A stretch of 64,000 bases of DNA from Marisa cornuarietis (GCA_004794655.1 SMMW01000153.1:62001-126000), one strand, 5' to 3'; shown: positions 1-12,533, numbered from the stretch's first letter. The notes: a model not told the origin generated them from the letters alone. Program-made: numbers and translations.

Positions 1-1003
1 AACGGTCTTCTCGCAGACCCTGTTATCACCTGTACAGGTTCCCCTCAAGGCTGCTGTTTGTCTCCACTACTGTTCATACTCTAAACTTACAGTTGTAGAA
101 GCACTACTGACAGGACCTTTCTGATAAAATTTGCTGATGACTCTGCCCTACTGTCACTTTTGTATGACAATGAACATGTTCACAGTGGCGATCTTTCTGA
201 CTTTGTCCGCTGGTGTGACGATCACTTTCTTGTCTTTAATGCCTCTAAGACTAAGGAAATGATCTTCGACTTTCGGGTGAACAAGCCTGAGACAGTCATC
301 AGTACTATCCATGATGATGCCATCGAGCTAGTCGACTCTTACAAATATTTAGGTACCATCTTCGATAACAAGCTTAAATGGGACATCAACACTGACATGA
401 TCCTCCGTAAGAGTCAACAACGCCTGTACCTCCTACGGAAACTCAAATTTTTCTCTGTCAGCTCTGTCATCCTCATTGGGTTCTATCAGTTATTCATTGA
501 AAGTCTCATCACTTTTTATTTTATCTCTTAGTTCCACAACCTCTCCCTGTGGAACAGGAATAGTCTTGTCTCCTTTGTTAATATATGTTCCAAGATCACC
601 GGAATCAGGCAGAGGGACTTGGCAGCCTTCTGTCATCAGCAAATCCTAAGGAAGGCCTCCCGTATCCTATTTCTGATCATGTGTTGACATGTGAGTTTTC
701 ACTCTTGCGGTCTGGCTATAAATACCCGATGCCTGTTTGCAAAACCAATAATCACCGCAATTAATTCATTCCACGTGCCATTTACCTGATTAACTCTACT
801 GACCGTCATCTTGTACTAGCCTGATGTGACCTAAGGTCACCAACTATATCTACTGTTGATGGGAATGTGTGCGTGCGTGCGTGAGTACGCGCGCGCGTGC
901 GAGAGAGAGAATTTATTATAACATGTATATGTATGTATTACTGCTAGTACGAACACTATCTGTAATTCACTTTGTGGATAAATAAAGTTGTATTGTATTG
1001 TAC
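1..1003 (+). mobile_element. 3' fragment of a non-LTR retrotransposon (LINE), decayed
   Basis: Conceptual translation gives the reverse-transcriptase block SPQGCCLSPLLF (about 37-90), then an in-frame stop, then FADDSALLS (about 127-155) with the catalytic FADD box. An open stretch at 160-531 contains YKYLGTIFDNKLKW, typical of the RT thumb of Jockey/CR1-type LINEs. A 3' untranslated part follows and ends in AATAAAG plus a (TTGTA)n tail near 975-1003. The internal stop and missing 5' half mark it as dead. The exact clade is not decided. Confidence 0.8.
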
Positions 1004-3884
1004 AGGTTTGACTGCTCTTTAATCGTCTACCATCTCTTTCTCCCATTCTCTGTTACTTATCCTCATAAGCATTCAGTATGGTGTCCTTTGTACATGTTTA
1101 TTTTCCACTGGGATTATCAAACACTTCTCACCTACAAAGCTCTAGCACTGATCTATAATGTTTCTGGACTTATGTGTGGAAGCAGAGATCTATTTTTATG
1201 CATGAATATGATTTAATCTGACACAGAAGATAAAGATGTAATAAGCGGGTCAGCCGCAAACCGCTCGTCTTCTGAGTGATCAGCGGCTCAGTTGGTATGC
1301 CAGGTCTTTACTTCCAGAATGACTCAATCGTCTTCAAGGACAGTTCAGTGGGTCAGGTGGTAGGCCAATTATTTGCCAATCAGAAGTCAATCACACAGAG
1401 GGGCCAACGCAAGGACATTGCTCACCGATGCAGATTGAATAAAAATACGATCTTCACAAAATATCCCGCACGTGTCTTGACAGTTGTTACCTGTAATAAC
1501 CATACTAAACGCAGTCATGAAAAATAGTCTTACACCCAGAAGGTAAGTTTAGTAAAGATCACGCAAATTCAGCTTAAAGAACAAACCGAGTGCAACGTTT
1601 GTTCTTTATAATCGGGTTTAGCTTATTTGAAAATAATAATTTCCAAAATATGAGTAGATAATTATGCTTAATTTTCAAGACATAAGCCTTCAAACACTGG
1701 CATTCTCATCTGCCACTAGGAAAGCAGGAGAAAATTACTCTCCTATACTGAAGAGTTCTCTTACGAGCCAGTAGTATTTGTAACAGTGACTCTGGCTCAG
1801 TTAAAGAAATATGTGAATGTTTTCAAGTCAAAAGAAGAAACATCGCTAAGGTTGTCCTGTTTAAGAACCGTTTTTTTTTGCCCAGAAAATGAAACAGCAT
1901 ATCTCTCCATATAATTTAACTCCTTTTTTTACAAGGATCTTATTCTTGACCGTTGACCCAAATTACTAATACAATCCTTACACAAAAAGGGAATTTTAGT
2001 AAACCAGAAAACTACCAATGTATTCCCTTGTAGCAAAATGTAGAAAAATTAATAGTCGTGAATATGAAAATTAATTATTGGATTAAAGAAAAAAAATTGA
2101 TGTATAACAACAAGGATTTAGAAGAGGCTACAGTGCAATGGAGCAAGCGCTTACTCATGTCATTAATTCAGAAGCAGCTACTTCACCATAAAAAGGTATA
2201 CGTTGCTTTCAATCATCGACTTTTATAGGGTTTCAAGAAATAAAATATTTGAACTGCTCTTTTTGTTCCAGTTCAGCTGAAACTGAACACCACTTTATAT
2301 TTGTATCCGCAGTAGATATTGACCTCCATATACATTTTTACCTAAAAATATTTTATTCCCCTACCCTTTCTCGTTTGACTCTTTTGGTGTCAGATACCAG
2401 GATTCTACTTCAATGATATATTTTTTGTCCTTCCTTTACAAAACATTAGAAATGAGGAAAAAGTTCTAGTATACATTTACGATGCACATACAGAAACATT
2501 AGCTTTGGTAATAGTTTAAGAAAGATCTGTGCTTGTAGTTGTACCTGTGTAATATACATGATGGGTAACGTGCTGTGTACCTGTGTTGGTACCTGCATGT
2601 ATACCTGACCATTTGGTTACTAATGGCTTGATACATATCCGTGATTGTACCTGTTCATATGCATGATTACATGGAGATTAATGGCTTAATGTATCATGTG
2701 CTTATACTGTTTATATATGTGCTAGACTGTGTTTCTCGATTGTGACATTTTGTTTTGCTAAACGGCTTCAGCTGATCCGTTGACTAACAGTCCTTTCTTG
2801 CACGACTCCATTTTCATCTCAGTCCAGTTTCTTGTTTGTGTAGTCGACAGCGAGATGAAGCATGGGTAGTGACTAAACTTCTTGATGACTAGAGGCAGCA
2901 AAACTGTCTACAGCTTGTGTGACCGGTGGAGGCTGATCCTTAGCAAATACTATTATTATTTGTAAAGCGCGAGGAGTTTGCTCATAGGGCTGGGATATAG
3001 CGCTATGAAAATAACCTTTAGTATTACTATCTACATACATGAGTTAAAGTCTAACGGTGAGCACAATAATACATGCATCTATTTTTTGTATTATCATGTT
3101 GTACCCCGATTGAAATTGGGCCAGAAGACTAAGTTATGAATGAATATTGTACCGTAGTGATAAGTGAGAACAATAACAAGTACACGTTATTTCTTCATTT
3201 ATTTTTCAACCCCTAAATACATTCGTCTCTGCAGTTTGCAGCTCCTTACGTTGTTTTCTGTACTTCAGGTTCTAGTCGGTGAAATCGTTTCCAGTTGGCC
3301 TGTTGGTAAAAAATTAAGGAAAATCATATTAACGACTTATATATACTGCTGAAAGCGATTTGGATCACTTTCACACTTGGATGTGTCTTTTTCAATAACA
3401 CAAAATTGTACAGAAAAACATTTATTTGTCCATTTGTTGCACGCTTTGACAACAAATATAAAATGGTCAGAAATCAAGTCGCTCTCTTTCATGCAAACCA
3501 CAGGAGTCAGTCAGATAGGATCAGAAATGACGAGAGTCTGCACAATCTAACGTTTCCTAGACACAGCAGAATAAAGCAGTAAAGACGCTGCGTGCGGCGA
3601 GCCACGTGATGTCCACATCTAATCTGAACAACCCTGACGTCCCTATTGTGCATTGATACGTTTATTCCTCTCTGCCAATTGGGGAGCTGGGAGCACATCT
3701 CCTCATTAGTCAAACGGGGACTATGCAATTCCTTCAGATTGGGGAAAATAGTATCTTGTACTGAGCTCTACCAAATCGTTAGAAAAAATACATCACACTC
3801 GTTCTCGAGAATGAAGAAACGAAGTCGGGAGTTTTAAATTGTGATCCATTTACTCGGTGATCTACTGAGTTAGCATCCTACCTG
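1004..3884. other. Intergenic region downstream of antistasin gene A
   Basis: No coding exon was recognised. The stretch at about 1630-1790 resembles 24465-24600, which lies at a similar distance downstream of gene C, so it looks like part of an old duplicated segment. Around 2940-3035 is a short 3'-tail-like repeat with GCGC pairs and an ATT-rich end. The rest is AT-rich with no structure I can support. Confidence 0.5.
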
Positions 3885-3979
3885 CTAGTAAGCTACTGGA
3901 CGGCATTCGCAGGTACAGCCGGGTGGCGAGGGGTAGAAGGGATTGGCACAGTGTCGCGAGCATTTGTCTCTGCAGGGGT
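3885..3979 (-). CDS. Gene A exon 6: C-terminal Cys-rich exon
   Basis: Reads CRDKCSRHCANPFYP, then GCTCECRPVAY and a TAG stop. It is homologous to the last exons of genes B and C (Cys pattern followed by a short tail ending in Tyr). Acceptor TTACAG; reading frame joins exon 5 at phase 1. Confidence 0.87.
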
Positions 3980-4154
3980 CTGTAACAAAGGCACAATCAT
4001 CCTCAGAAATGTGACACCGGCAGACGAGACGATTCCCCGAGAACGCTGTCGTCATCATCGTCGTCATTTTCGTCGTCATCACGACCTCCTAACGTGTGTG
4101 TATATGCGTGTGCGTCTGTGTGATAGTGTTCTGGCAGTCTGCGTGTCTATGTGG

Positions 4155-4227
<73 letters not shown>

Positions 4228-5156
4228 TATTGAGTCAAAACATATATAACCCTTCACTCATCCTAATACTTACGACTACATTCATTCAAATGTAGATTAC
4301 TTTATTCAGATATTCAGATATACATCAATATTTATTACATACATACCGTTGCTATTTATCGAGATTTAAACATCTAAAATTAGGTTTTTAGGCATAAATC
4401 TAGAAGGAGTTCAATAGACTGAATTATAATTCCCAGAGAAATGTACTGAACTAACTACAACAGAACGGTTCGTAGGAAATGAACTATGGACGCCGATGAG
4501 ACGTGACACTGTGAACACATAACAAGTGCGTTGAAGTGATCTATAAACACCAAATTATGCTGATCTATGAACACGCTAATAATGCTGAACTATGAACACC
4601 ATAATAATGTTGAAACAAATAATGTTTAGCTGTGAAACGTTGATCGCCAGAGGGAATGAAAGAACGGAGAAGTACATTGAATGATGTATGAATTCAAAAG
4701 AAATATTTTTAACTGACTCCGGTGGTAGGTATCAACTCACCAGGTCGGCACGTGCATGTCTGGCAGCCATTCGCGGTGACGTATCCGTTGGAGCAAGGTC
4801 TGGGACACCGCGGTGTTGGGCAGACTGGACCTGTGGGAAAGCCAAGGGTCACTTAGAGTCATCAGTGAGATAAAGCAGGCGACAGGACGCTTGGATTTTT
4901 ACTTGAGTGGTGGGTACTTGAGATGGCTACATGAAACTAGGGTATAATTATCATTGAAATAAGAGTATAATTATTATTGGAATAATTTTTGCTTACGTTC
5001 TCTGCATTGACAGGTTGGACAGCCGTTGGAGTCTAAGACATTCCCATATGGACAGAAAATTGAAAATTGCGCACACGGGTGGGCAAACCCTCCCAGGTGG
5101 TGGGTCTACAAAGAAGGTAGCAGGAGGCATACGAATTGCTCGGTGTTAGTAAGTTC

Positions 5157-5229
<73 letters not shown>

Positions 5230-6751
5230 CCAGAGCGTATATGAAATTTACAAGAAATAAATATAAATATCTAGTCTTCAAAAAAGGTTTGATGTTTATA
5301 AATTCGCTGTCTTGTTGCCGGGATGAAAGTTTTGTAAAATCTATTTGTCCAAATTGATGGCCAGTAACAAAGTACCTGGTTTGCATCGGCAGGTAGGGCA
5401 TCTGTTTTCCTCTTGTCTTCCGTAAGGACAGTTAATGGGAGGGCAGTTAAGGTGAGGGCAGGCGGGGCCTGTTGAAGCAAATGAAAGTATCTATGTTCAG
5501 ATCACATTCGCACTAATACAAACGGTGCTGATGAACAACACATTTAGTGATTTTGTTTAGTTCTCAGTCATGAAGATTTAAAGAAGAAATTGTTAATTAA
5601 ACTTACACTTCAACGAAAAAGTCATTAAATGATTAATAATACCAACCTAGCGAATGGTTTACATGGGTCCAAGATTGAGAATTCATTGTAATCTTGGCAA
5701 TATTTCTGTCTAAACTTTATTCAGATTTGGCCTTATGTTACACGATTGCTGAGAGCTTAGCTTGGTGTTAGAAAATACTTGATGAGAAAACAGTCTCGTG
5801 AACTTACGGTTATTGCAGCGACAGGTTGGACACCCATAGGAGTCTAAAACGTACCCGTATTCACAGTAAATATGACATACGGGTGGGCAGTTGTGGGCTG
5901 GTGGTCTCAGATCCAAAGCTGTACAAAACGTGAAAGTCGCGAACATTTAATCTGTGTCCAGGTGTCTATGTGACTATGTGCAAATGTGTGTATCCTTCAA
6001 TGTGTGTATGTATAATACATGTGTAAATGTGTATTTCTGTGTGTTTATGTGTTCACGCTCACACTCTGAAGAGAAGGTAGGGATTGAGGAAAATGGTTTT
6101 ATAAATAAACGACAATAAGCGAAAAAAAACTTCTGCAACCGATTGTCACATGCCAATCAAAAATAGTTAATATTCAGTGACTTGTTGTGAATATTCAAAG
6201 CACCTTTCCTGCTTGAATATAGTACCAGGAGAGGAACAAACTATACATAGGAAAGAAATGAGTACCTCATGCAAATCACGAACTAGTACACATTATTTAT
6301 TATGATTATTATTCAGATGAGACTGGCAACAGAAGCAATGGACGGAGGAGGGTGGGAGAAAGACAGGTGATCCCTTGGTCAGACTGTCATCTCTCCTCAG
6401 TCGTGTGGGTACAACAGAAATGTTTCATGCACCTTAATATTGTACTAATGTGTATTACTAGACTGCTTGCAAACGATTTTTTTTCAGTTAATTACTAGAT
6501 TGAGGTTTTTGACTACAAAGCTTCCGGTTTAGTCACATTCATTGTGGGCTCGCCGAGACTAACAGCGGAGGACTTCACCAGAGGCTCAGCGTTGGTCTCG
6601 GCAGACAGTCGGCAGTCCACCTACACACGTCCGTGATGCAAATATGTTTGTGTCGTGTAACTTAGCCACAAAGTAACCAATACTTGCCACTCAAGCCTTG
6701 TATGATGGACAAGACCCCCAGGAGAAGCAGCAAGAAACTGGTGCTGGCCAT
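3885..6751 (-). CDS. Antistasin-like secreted inhibitor gene A, six exons, frame broken in exon 4
   Basis: Exons in transcript order are 6751-6688 (signal peptide), 5918-5808, 5468-5376, 5105-4997, 4830-4741 and 3979-3885. Every exon after the first carries the antistasin spacing of paired cysteines around a Gly-Cys-Pro-x-Cys-x-Cys core. All internal introns are phase 1, as in genes B and C. The family consists of secreted, disulphide-rich serine protease inhibitors; the target protease cannot be read from the sequence. Without a 7-bp tandem duplication at 5055-5068 the coding length would be 555 nt, a whole number of codons (184 residues). With it, exon 4 is 109 nt, the frame shifts, and a TGA forms across the last exon junction. 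Intron 1 begins with GC rather than GT. This could be a recent pseudogene, a polymorphic allele, an assembly error, or a gene that skips exon 4. Exon structure is well supported; function is uncertain. Confidence 0.85.
4156..4225. repeat. (TG)n microsatellite in the last intron of gene A
   Basis: About 35 uninterrupted TG units on the plus strand, so a CA tract in the transcript sense, about 175 bp upstream of the exon 6 acceptor. Confidence 0.98.
4741..4830 (-). CDS. Gene A exon 5: antistasin-like domain
   Basis: 90 nt, phase 1 to phase 1. Contains VCPTPRCPRPCSNGY then NGCQTCTC. It aligns by length and motif to exon 3 of genes B and C. Acceptor CCCACAG, donor GTGAGT. Confidence 0.9.
4997..5105 (-). 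pseudogene. Gene A exon 4: antistasin-like domain with a 7-bp frame-breaking duplication
   Basis: 109 nt between a good acceptor (TTTGTAG) and donor (GTAAGC). The first part reads VCPPVC in one frame. The second part reads CPYGNVLDSNGCPTCQC in another frame. The switch falls at a perfect tandem duplication of GAAAATT (plus strand, 5055-5061 and 5062-5068). One copy fewer gives 102 nt and restores phase-1 symmetry. Confidence 0.85.
5159..5227. repeat. (TG)n microsatellite in gene A intron 3
   Basis: About 34 TG units. In transcript sense it is a CA tract ending about 50 bp before the acceptor of the damaged exon 4. Confidence 0.98.
5376..5468 (-). CDS. Gene A exon 3: antistasin-like domain
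   Basis: 93 nt, phase 1 to phase 1. Contains CPHLNCPPINCPYG and then NRCPTCRC. The acceptor is CAACAG and the donor is GTACTT. The loop between the two Cys blocks is shorter than in exon 2. Confidence 0.88.
5808..5918 (-). CDS. Gene A exon 2: antistasin-like domain
   Basis: 111 nt, phase 1 to phase 1. Contains NCPPVCHIYCEYG followed by YGCPTCRC. The acceptor is TGTACAG and the donor is GTAAGT. Confidence 0.9.
6462..6640 (-). repeat. Dispersed repeat, same family as the 3' end of the LINE at 62.29-63.15 kb
   Basis: Shares long blocks with 62285-62470, including ACTGCTTGC(A/G)A(A/C)ACGA followed by a T-run, GGCTCGCCGAGACTAACAGC and CTCAGCGTTGGTCTCGGCAG. It lies just upstream of the gene A intron 1 donor side. 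The T-run would be the poly(A) of a minus-strand insert. Confidence 0.7.
6688..6751 (-). CDS. Gene A exon 1: signal peptide
   Basis: Begins MASTSFLLLLLGVLSIIQG, a clear secretion signal of 21 codons plus one base, the same length and phase as gene B exon 1. The donor reads AGTG|GCAAGT, a GC donor with otherwise perfect consensus. The start is set by homology to the B and C signal exons and by hydrophobicity. Confidence 0.85.
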
Positions 6752-6855
6752 CCTTGGTCAGTATTTTCTGTCAGGCTTTAACAGGTTACAGATGGTGTAT
6801 CTGCGGGTGGGTAGGAAGTTCTTGGAGTTGTTGCCTGAAGAAGATATCACAGTAG

Positions 6856-6863
6856 CTTATGTA
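6856..6863 (-). promoter_or_regulatory. Putative TATA-like element of gene A
   Basis: TACATAAG on the minus strand, 112 bp upstream of the ATG. It matches the position of TATATAAR in genes B and C (106 bp each) but has one mismatch in the core. Confidence 0.5.
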
Positions 6864-7187
6864 GGAAGGCGCCTGGGATAACTGAGTCTTTTTTTTTTTT
6901 TTTTTTGCCCCGGGAGTTTCCAGCAAATAAAACCCTGCATTCGACACCATAAGCACGACTGAGATTGGCTGATATTGGTGATGTCGCTGTCCGCATTCTG
7001 ATTCGTGTTTTTTATTCAATGCCCGATTATCAAGTGCAGCAGCTCTCCGCAATGGTGGTTACTGCTGACCAATATTTTTCGCCTAAAAAAAATAGCTCAG
7101 ATCATTGTAGCATTAGTTAGTACTGTTAGTATGCGATACAGATGTGTCTACGTGAGGAAAGATCGGGAAAGCGTGTTGGTAGCTGCG

Positions 7188-7190
<3 letters not shown>

Positions 7191-7245
<55 letters not shown>
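7191..7245. repeat. (TG)n microsatellite
   Basis: About 27 TG units followed by a CG-containing degenerate part. Confidence 0.98.
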
Positions 7246-7248
<3 letters not shown>

Positions 7249-9268
7249 ATGCATGCGCGCGTGTGTGAGCGCGTGCATTTTTATCTAATGTGGGGAAGTG
7301 TACATGCGTGTGTGGTGTATCGTGTATGTGATGTATGTATGGCCTTGGGAGCGATAAACTGTTTATATTTACATATTTGACACTAAACATGTGGTTAGGC
7401 TTTCTCATCGACATGTTCAAGATTTAATAAGCAAAATATGAATCTAATTGGTGATGAAACGAGCCCACAAACACATGTCGTGCCAGAAACTGATTATCTT
7501 CGTGGACTTTGCAGCATCGAACTCACTCTGTTCGAAAATAGACTGATCGTGAGATCAGTTAGTAATAATTGGCTGGTTGCCTGTTTGATTCATTTATTGA
7601 CCACTTCATTCATGTATGGATCGATGGTTCGATGTATTATAAATATGAGGGTGGATATATTGCTATACTGCGGATGTGAGGATGAAATAGTGTATTATGG
7701 ATGGATGGATGTATGCATTACGCATGTATGGATCTATATTTGAATGTGTATGCCAGTAAAAATATGTGTATGTGTAAATATATGGATTGATATTTGTCTG
7801 TACTAATGTATGCGTGCATGCAGGGATGTACATATAGATGTATGTATTGATATATGCATAGAGGAAGGTGTGTGTGTGTACTTGTATCACACATATGTAT
7901 TATTTTTTATATATTATTATATACTTCATTATGTATATGTGTCTGAATGTATGCGTGTATGTGTGCATGCAGGCTTGTATGTATGCAAGTGCGCAGTGCG
8001 AAATATGTCTGGATGGATGAATGGATGGATGGATGGACTGATTGCTCGCGAGATTACGAGTGATCGCCATTTAATCAGTGAGAGAGACAGGGATGCGAAG
8101 TGAGATGGCCTTGATGTTTAATCACGCAGAAATAAGTCTGGTGTGATGTCACCCCAGTGTCTTGAGAACAAGGACATTGCGGCTAGGAAACAATTCTTAT
8201 TCCATCACAGCCGATCCTCTTGGCTCATAAAACGTCCGAGGGCACAGCAACGGACGTCAAGATATGGGACTAGGTCAAGGCCAGAGACCTGGGGAGTTGC
8301 AGGGAGGGAAGGGAGAGAGGTGGGAGCTGCATCCTCAGGGAGGAGAGATGGTTAAACGTGTATCAGGACAAAAGATGATTCAGTTTTTTTTGATTGTGTC
8401 AACAGCAGCTGACATACGTCCCCGAAGAACAGCCCAGCCTAGTGACCTAAAAAATTGACATCCCTTATTTATATTCTGCAAGCTGTTTTAATTAAGCACC
8501 ACGTGTTTCTAAAACGGATGCAGCTAGGAGGAGCTGAGCCAAGCTGAAATACGAATTAAAAAATTTGTGAATGGTAACCAGGCGGCCACTGTAATCATTG
8601 CCGAAGGGAAAAATCGTCTTGCCAACGGACTCTGATTCATAAAATGAAATACATGCCGATGTTTGACAAAGCATCCCTCGTTCATTATTTGCTCCCATCT
8701 CTCTGAACGATGAAACTACGTTCAGAGCTCTCAGGTCTAGAGACAAAACGAACATCCTTCGGAAATACCTTTCATAACCCAGCGAACACTTTCTCTCACA
8801 CCATTTCTTAGTCCAAATACTTCGTTAAGGTTGGCCACAGCTTCGCCTTTATACTTCGTTTTTCTTCATCTGTCGGCTTTGGCCCTTCATTTTTTTTTTC
8901 ATAGGGTGGTGAACTCGCATTCATACGGAGAATTATGGCCTGCAAAGCTCATTATTATTGAATTCTCTTCTGTTAAGTAATAATTATGACGAAGCTGTGA
9001 ACTTAAATTATTTATTTAAATGTGATACAGAAACATCACGTGACAAAAATTTAGCTTTTGTTTACATGTGCTTATGTGCTTTGATGTATTTGATTTCATG
9101 AGCAGGTATACATTAAAAGGCTGGAAGAAGGAAAGAATGAGTGAGTGATACAGAACATTAGTTTTTAATATTATAGCCGTTATAAACCGACCAGTGAGTG
9201 TGTGTGTGTGAGAGAGAGAGAGAGATATATTCTATATAAATATCGATAGGCATGAGTGTGAATATCTT

Positions 9269-9270
<2 letters not shown>

Positions 9271-9352
<82 letters not shown>

Positions 9353-9410
9353 CTCAATACCCCTTAAAGGGTGACATTAATAAAGAATCTTGAATCGAAT
9401 CGATACAAAA
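9271..9410 (+). repeat. (TG)n tract followed by a LINE-like 3' tail
   Basis: About 38 TG units (9271-9347) are followed by a short unique piece with AATAAAGAATCTTGAATC and a partial (GAATC)n tail. This is the layout seen at the end of the 1-1003 LINE (AATAAAG plus a short tandem tail), so it is probably a LINE 3' end; no coding part is visible. Confidence 0.55.
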
Positions 9411-9795
9411 TTAAGACCACATTATTATAGAAATCAGTCGCATGCTTATAAGTCTCAGTAATCAGCACAAAAAGCACTTATTAGAATAACTCATTTACTT
9501 GACCTATTACTTGGACAAGTGTTGTAAAAGTCTATAAAAACTAGTATATATATATATATATGAGAAAGAGATAAATGTGGGGCCGAATGTGTGTTGTTGT
9601 GAATGTGGTTTATCTTTGACACATTTTTAATCGCTGCAGCTTTCTTTGTGTTTTCTTTATATTTTAATACTTTAACTAATACAATATTAGTTATAATAAT
9701 AGCAACTGTAATATACTAATAACCTTAATACTACTATCTATTTTCGTGGCTGTTTTAAACCCCTAAATGGATTTTATCTATCTCTTCTCTCCCCC

Positions 9796-10067
9796 AGGGC
9801 CGTAGTTATGAAGCGAGAGTAAGTCGTTTCTAAAGGGCAAAATAAGGACCTGAAAAAGCATCTTATTTCCGAAGTTATAAAGCAGTGTGAAAATCTCGAG
9901 GACATTACTTCATGTTTCTTCACCCCAGGGCACCTTTGCCACAGCTTTATAATTATGGCTCCAGGGGTAAAATAATATCTTCGGGGACTAAACTGCGCCT
10001 TATAACTTTGTCCTAGAGTTCTCCATGCTGCCCCAGACCAACGATTTACTTCATAACTAAGGCCTCT
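9796..10067. mobile_element. MITE with terminal inverted repeats, family 1
   Basis: The left end carries CGTAGTTATGAAG. The right end carries the inverted counterpart CTTCATAACTAAGG. The interior (about 270 bp) has no coding capacity. Superfamily is not decided because the target-site duplication is unclear. Confidence 0.7.
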
Positions 10068-12328
10068 AAAGATAAACCAATAAAGAAACTGGTAAAATGG
10101 AAAGCACGTAGATCAATTATTCACTCGTCATGGGCCGCTACATCAAGTCTCCATCTTTCATCTCACTTTTTTTCTTCCTCCCCCTTCTCTCTCTCTCTCT
10201 TTCTTTCTTTCTTCTTCCCTTGTAAAGGGCGAGGGCTAAAAGGAAAAATAGCTTATCTTGCTTACTTTACCTCTCGTTAATAAATAATTCCCATTGTCAT
10301 TGTCTCTCTCTCTCTATCTCTCTTACCCTCAACTTTGTCTGTCCGTCTGTCTTGTATATGAGCACAGGCGAGGACTGTGTGCCCAGTATTAGTAAGTCAG
10401 ATGGGGTTAAATTTATACTGACTGCATTTAACTTCAGACAGAACACAGGAGAAGGGGAATATTCAAACTTTGTGCCAGCTTTCTCGCTCTTTTGTTTGTA
10501 AAGAAGTACTGTTTGAAACAGCTGGTCTGGTTGGCAGATTGTTTTTGTGTTGTTTTGTTTTTGCTTGCTTTTGTTTTTAGAATAAACATGCACGTTATAG
10601 AACTCTAATTTTTAAAATAATTTTTAAAAAGGATCTAGCAAACAAGAGCATGATGTGAGTCAAAACCCGCTACTAACTCACAGGCGCGCGCGTGCACACA
10701 CACACACACACACACTATATCTATCTATCTATCTCAACGATAGTTTCTGCTCGCTTCATCGCACGGAAGGGCTCCCCACTTTAATGTAACTGCAATAAAC
10801 ATTTCTGACCTCACAACGGGTCACTGAAGATGGGAATCTCCTTCCTCCTGCTCGCGGGTGCAGCTCAGAATGTCGTCACTGAACGGTGTGGTGGGTTTAA
10901 CGGCTTTCACGTTTTGTGACAAGCTGGGCTAATGGCAGCAACCGAGACATAAATCCTCTTTTTTTGTGTGCGTATGTCGGAGCTAATACCGGTGTCTTTG
11001 ATATAAGGGCTCTCCATGAGTGCATGTGTGTATACACGTGCGGGCTTGCGTGGAGGAATAAAAAAAGACCTGCGGGTAAGAGAGTTCATGTCCTCGAGGA
11101 CGGAGTCAGTATCTGGCATTTTTATGGCGGACCCACGAGGTTGCTGACAACAGTCAAGTCACTTGCCTTATTCACGTGATCATCGTCTAAAGATCTATAC
11201 TTCTCTAGACGGTCTTTTATTTGGCCATCGACAATGAGTTTTAAGACCAGCTCTCGTGTCCAGGTTTCGAAATATTCACGTCCATGTTTCAAAAGATAAG
11301 CAAAAACACTTTTTCATAAAAAAGAAAACAAACAAAAACAGATCAAAACAAGTCCCCGGAATTTATTTGTTAAGTTGTAGGATTGCAGAAGACGTCGGTA
11401 TTTTGTTTAACCAGTTCTTCTTCTGTCTGTTACATGGATTCTGCATTTTTTCTTTCCTTGTCTGAACGGAGACTGAAGGGGAAAAAAAACCTGACCATCT
11501 CAGTTTGTCGAAGAGTAACATTCTGCTTACAGGCGCTCTTACAAAACAAGGAAGCATGGAGACAGTTTAATTTTGCACATCTTTAAATGGACATATCTAC
11601 ATTTTCTGCTTGATGACCCTTTACCAAAATCTTTGTTATTCAGAGCAAAGCAATATCATTTTTACTTTGTTGTGCTTCATTAAGGTAGATCCTAGAACAC
11701 ATCATGGACGATTTTTTTTTATAAACAAAAGTGTTGAAGTTTGTTTCACCACAAAACAGTCGCCTTTTTTTGCAAACTTTGTGGGAGGTAGTGGCCCCAA
11801 GAAACCATATCTGACAGTACCCTTCTTGTTTGCAGTCAATGGATGGTGAGTTTATAATTCATTTGGCGATAAATGCTTTGTTATCTACTTTAAAATAACG
11901 TTGAGTGGTGTTCACTGATTTGCAGCAGTAGTTTTGATATGAAGCATGTTATAAGTGAAACATATTATTATTATTATTATTATTATTATTAAAAATGTGT
12001 TCAGGTCAGAAAAGCTTATACAAACCTTTTTCCATTGGGCAAGATTTGCAAAATGTGGCACCATTGTCAGCACATGACAGCAAGTTAGTATCTGCTGAAG
12101 TACTTTTTCACTTTGATCTCTGATAACGTTTCAATCTGTTTCATTGTGCTTTGTTCTTTTTTGTTTTTGTCAACTTGTTTATAAATTATTGGTATTGTAG
12201 ATGCATTGCTATGACTGGCATAGGATGAATTTCTCTTGCAAGATAAATCTGGAGACACACTTTTTGAGTCCAAAGAGCATTTAAACCAATTAAACAGATT
12301 AGTTGTAAAATGATAAATGCAGCGTTTA

Positions 12329-12397
<69 letters not shown>

Positions 12398-12533
12398 TTT
12401 CCTGGTAATTGTACAGATTCATTTGGGTTTATTGCTACCTTGCAGACAGATTCCAGATCAGCGAGGCAGCAGGTTGTCAAGGGTTTTTGTGCACATATTT
12501 AACCCCACTGATTCACAGGTCAAGTAAAGCCCT
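10068..12533. other. Intergenic, no gene recognised
   Basis: Contains CT-rich simple sequence near 10180-10330, a short CA tract at 10695-10715, an ATT tract near 11963-11990 and a TG tract at 12331-12395. No exon with family resemblance was found on either strand. Confidence 0.5.
12331..12395. repeat. (TG)n microsatellite
   Basis: About 32 TG units. Confidence 0.98.

Larger units (their letters stand above)
6905..9795. other. Intergenic region upstream of gene A
   Basis: No coding exon was recognised. It holds an A/T-run (6882-6905), a (TG)n tract, a stretch of ATGG/ATGT-rich simple sequence (about 7620-8040) and a LINE-like tail. The open frames here are low-complexity or random. Confidence 0.5.

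Noticed and set aside
6684..6881. Plus-strand open frame of 65 residues
   Set aside because: It is the antisense shadow of the gene A signal-peptide exon and promoter.
4156..7268. Open frames rich in CVCVCV or HTHTHT
   Set aside because: They are translations of TG/CA microsatellites.
10828..10917. Plus-strand short frame starting MGISFLLLAGAAQ, signal-peptide-like
   Set aside because: It stops after about 30 residues, has no downstream domain or splice-linked exon, and is likely chance.
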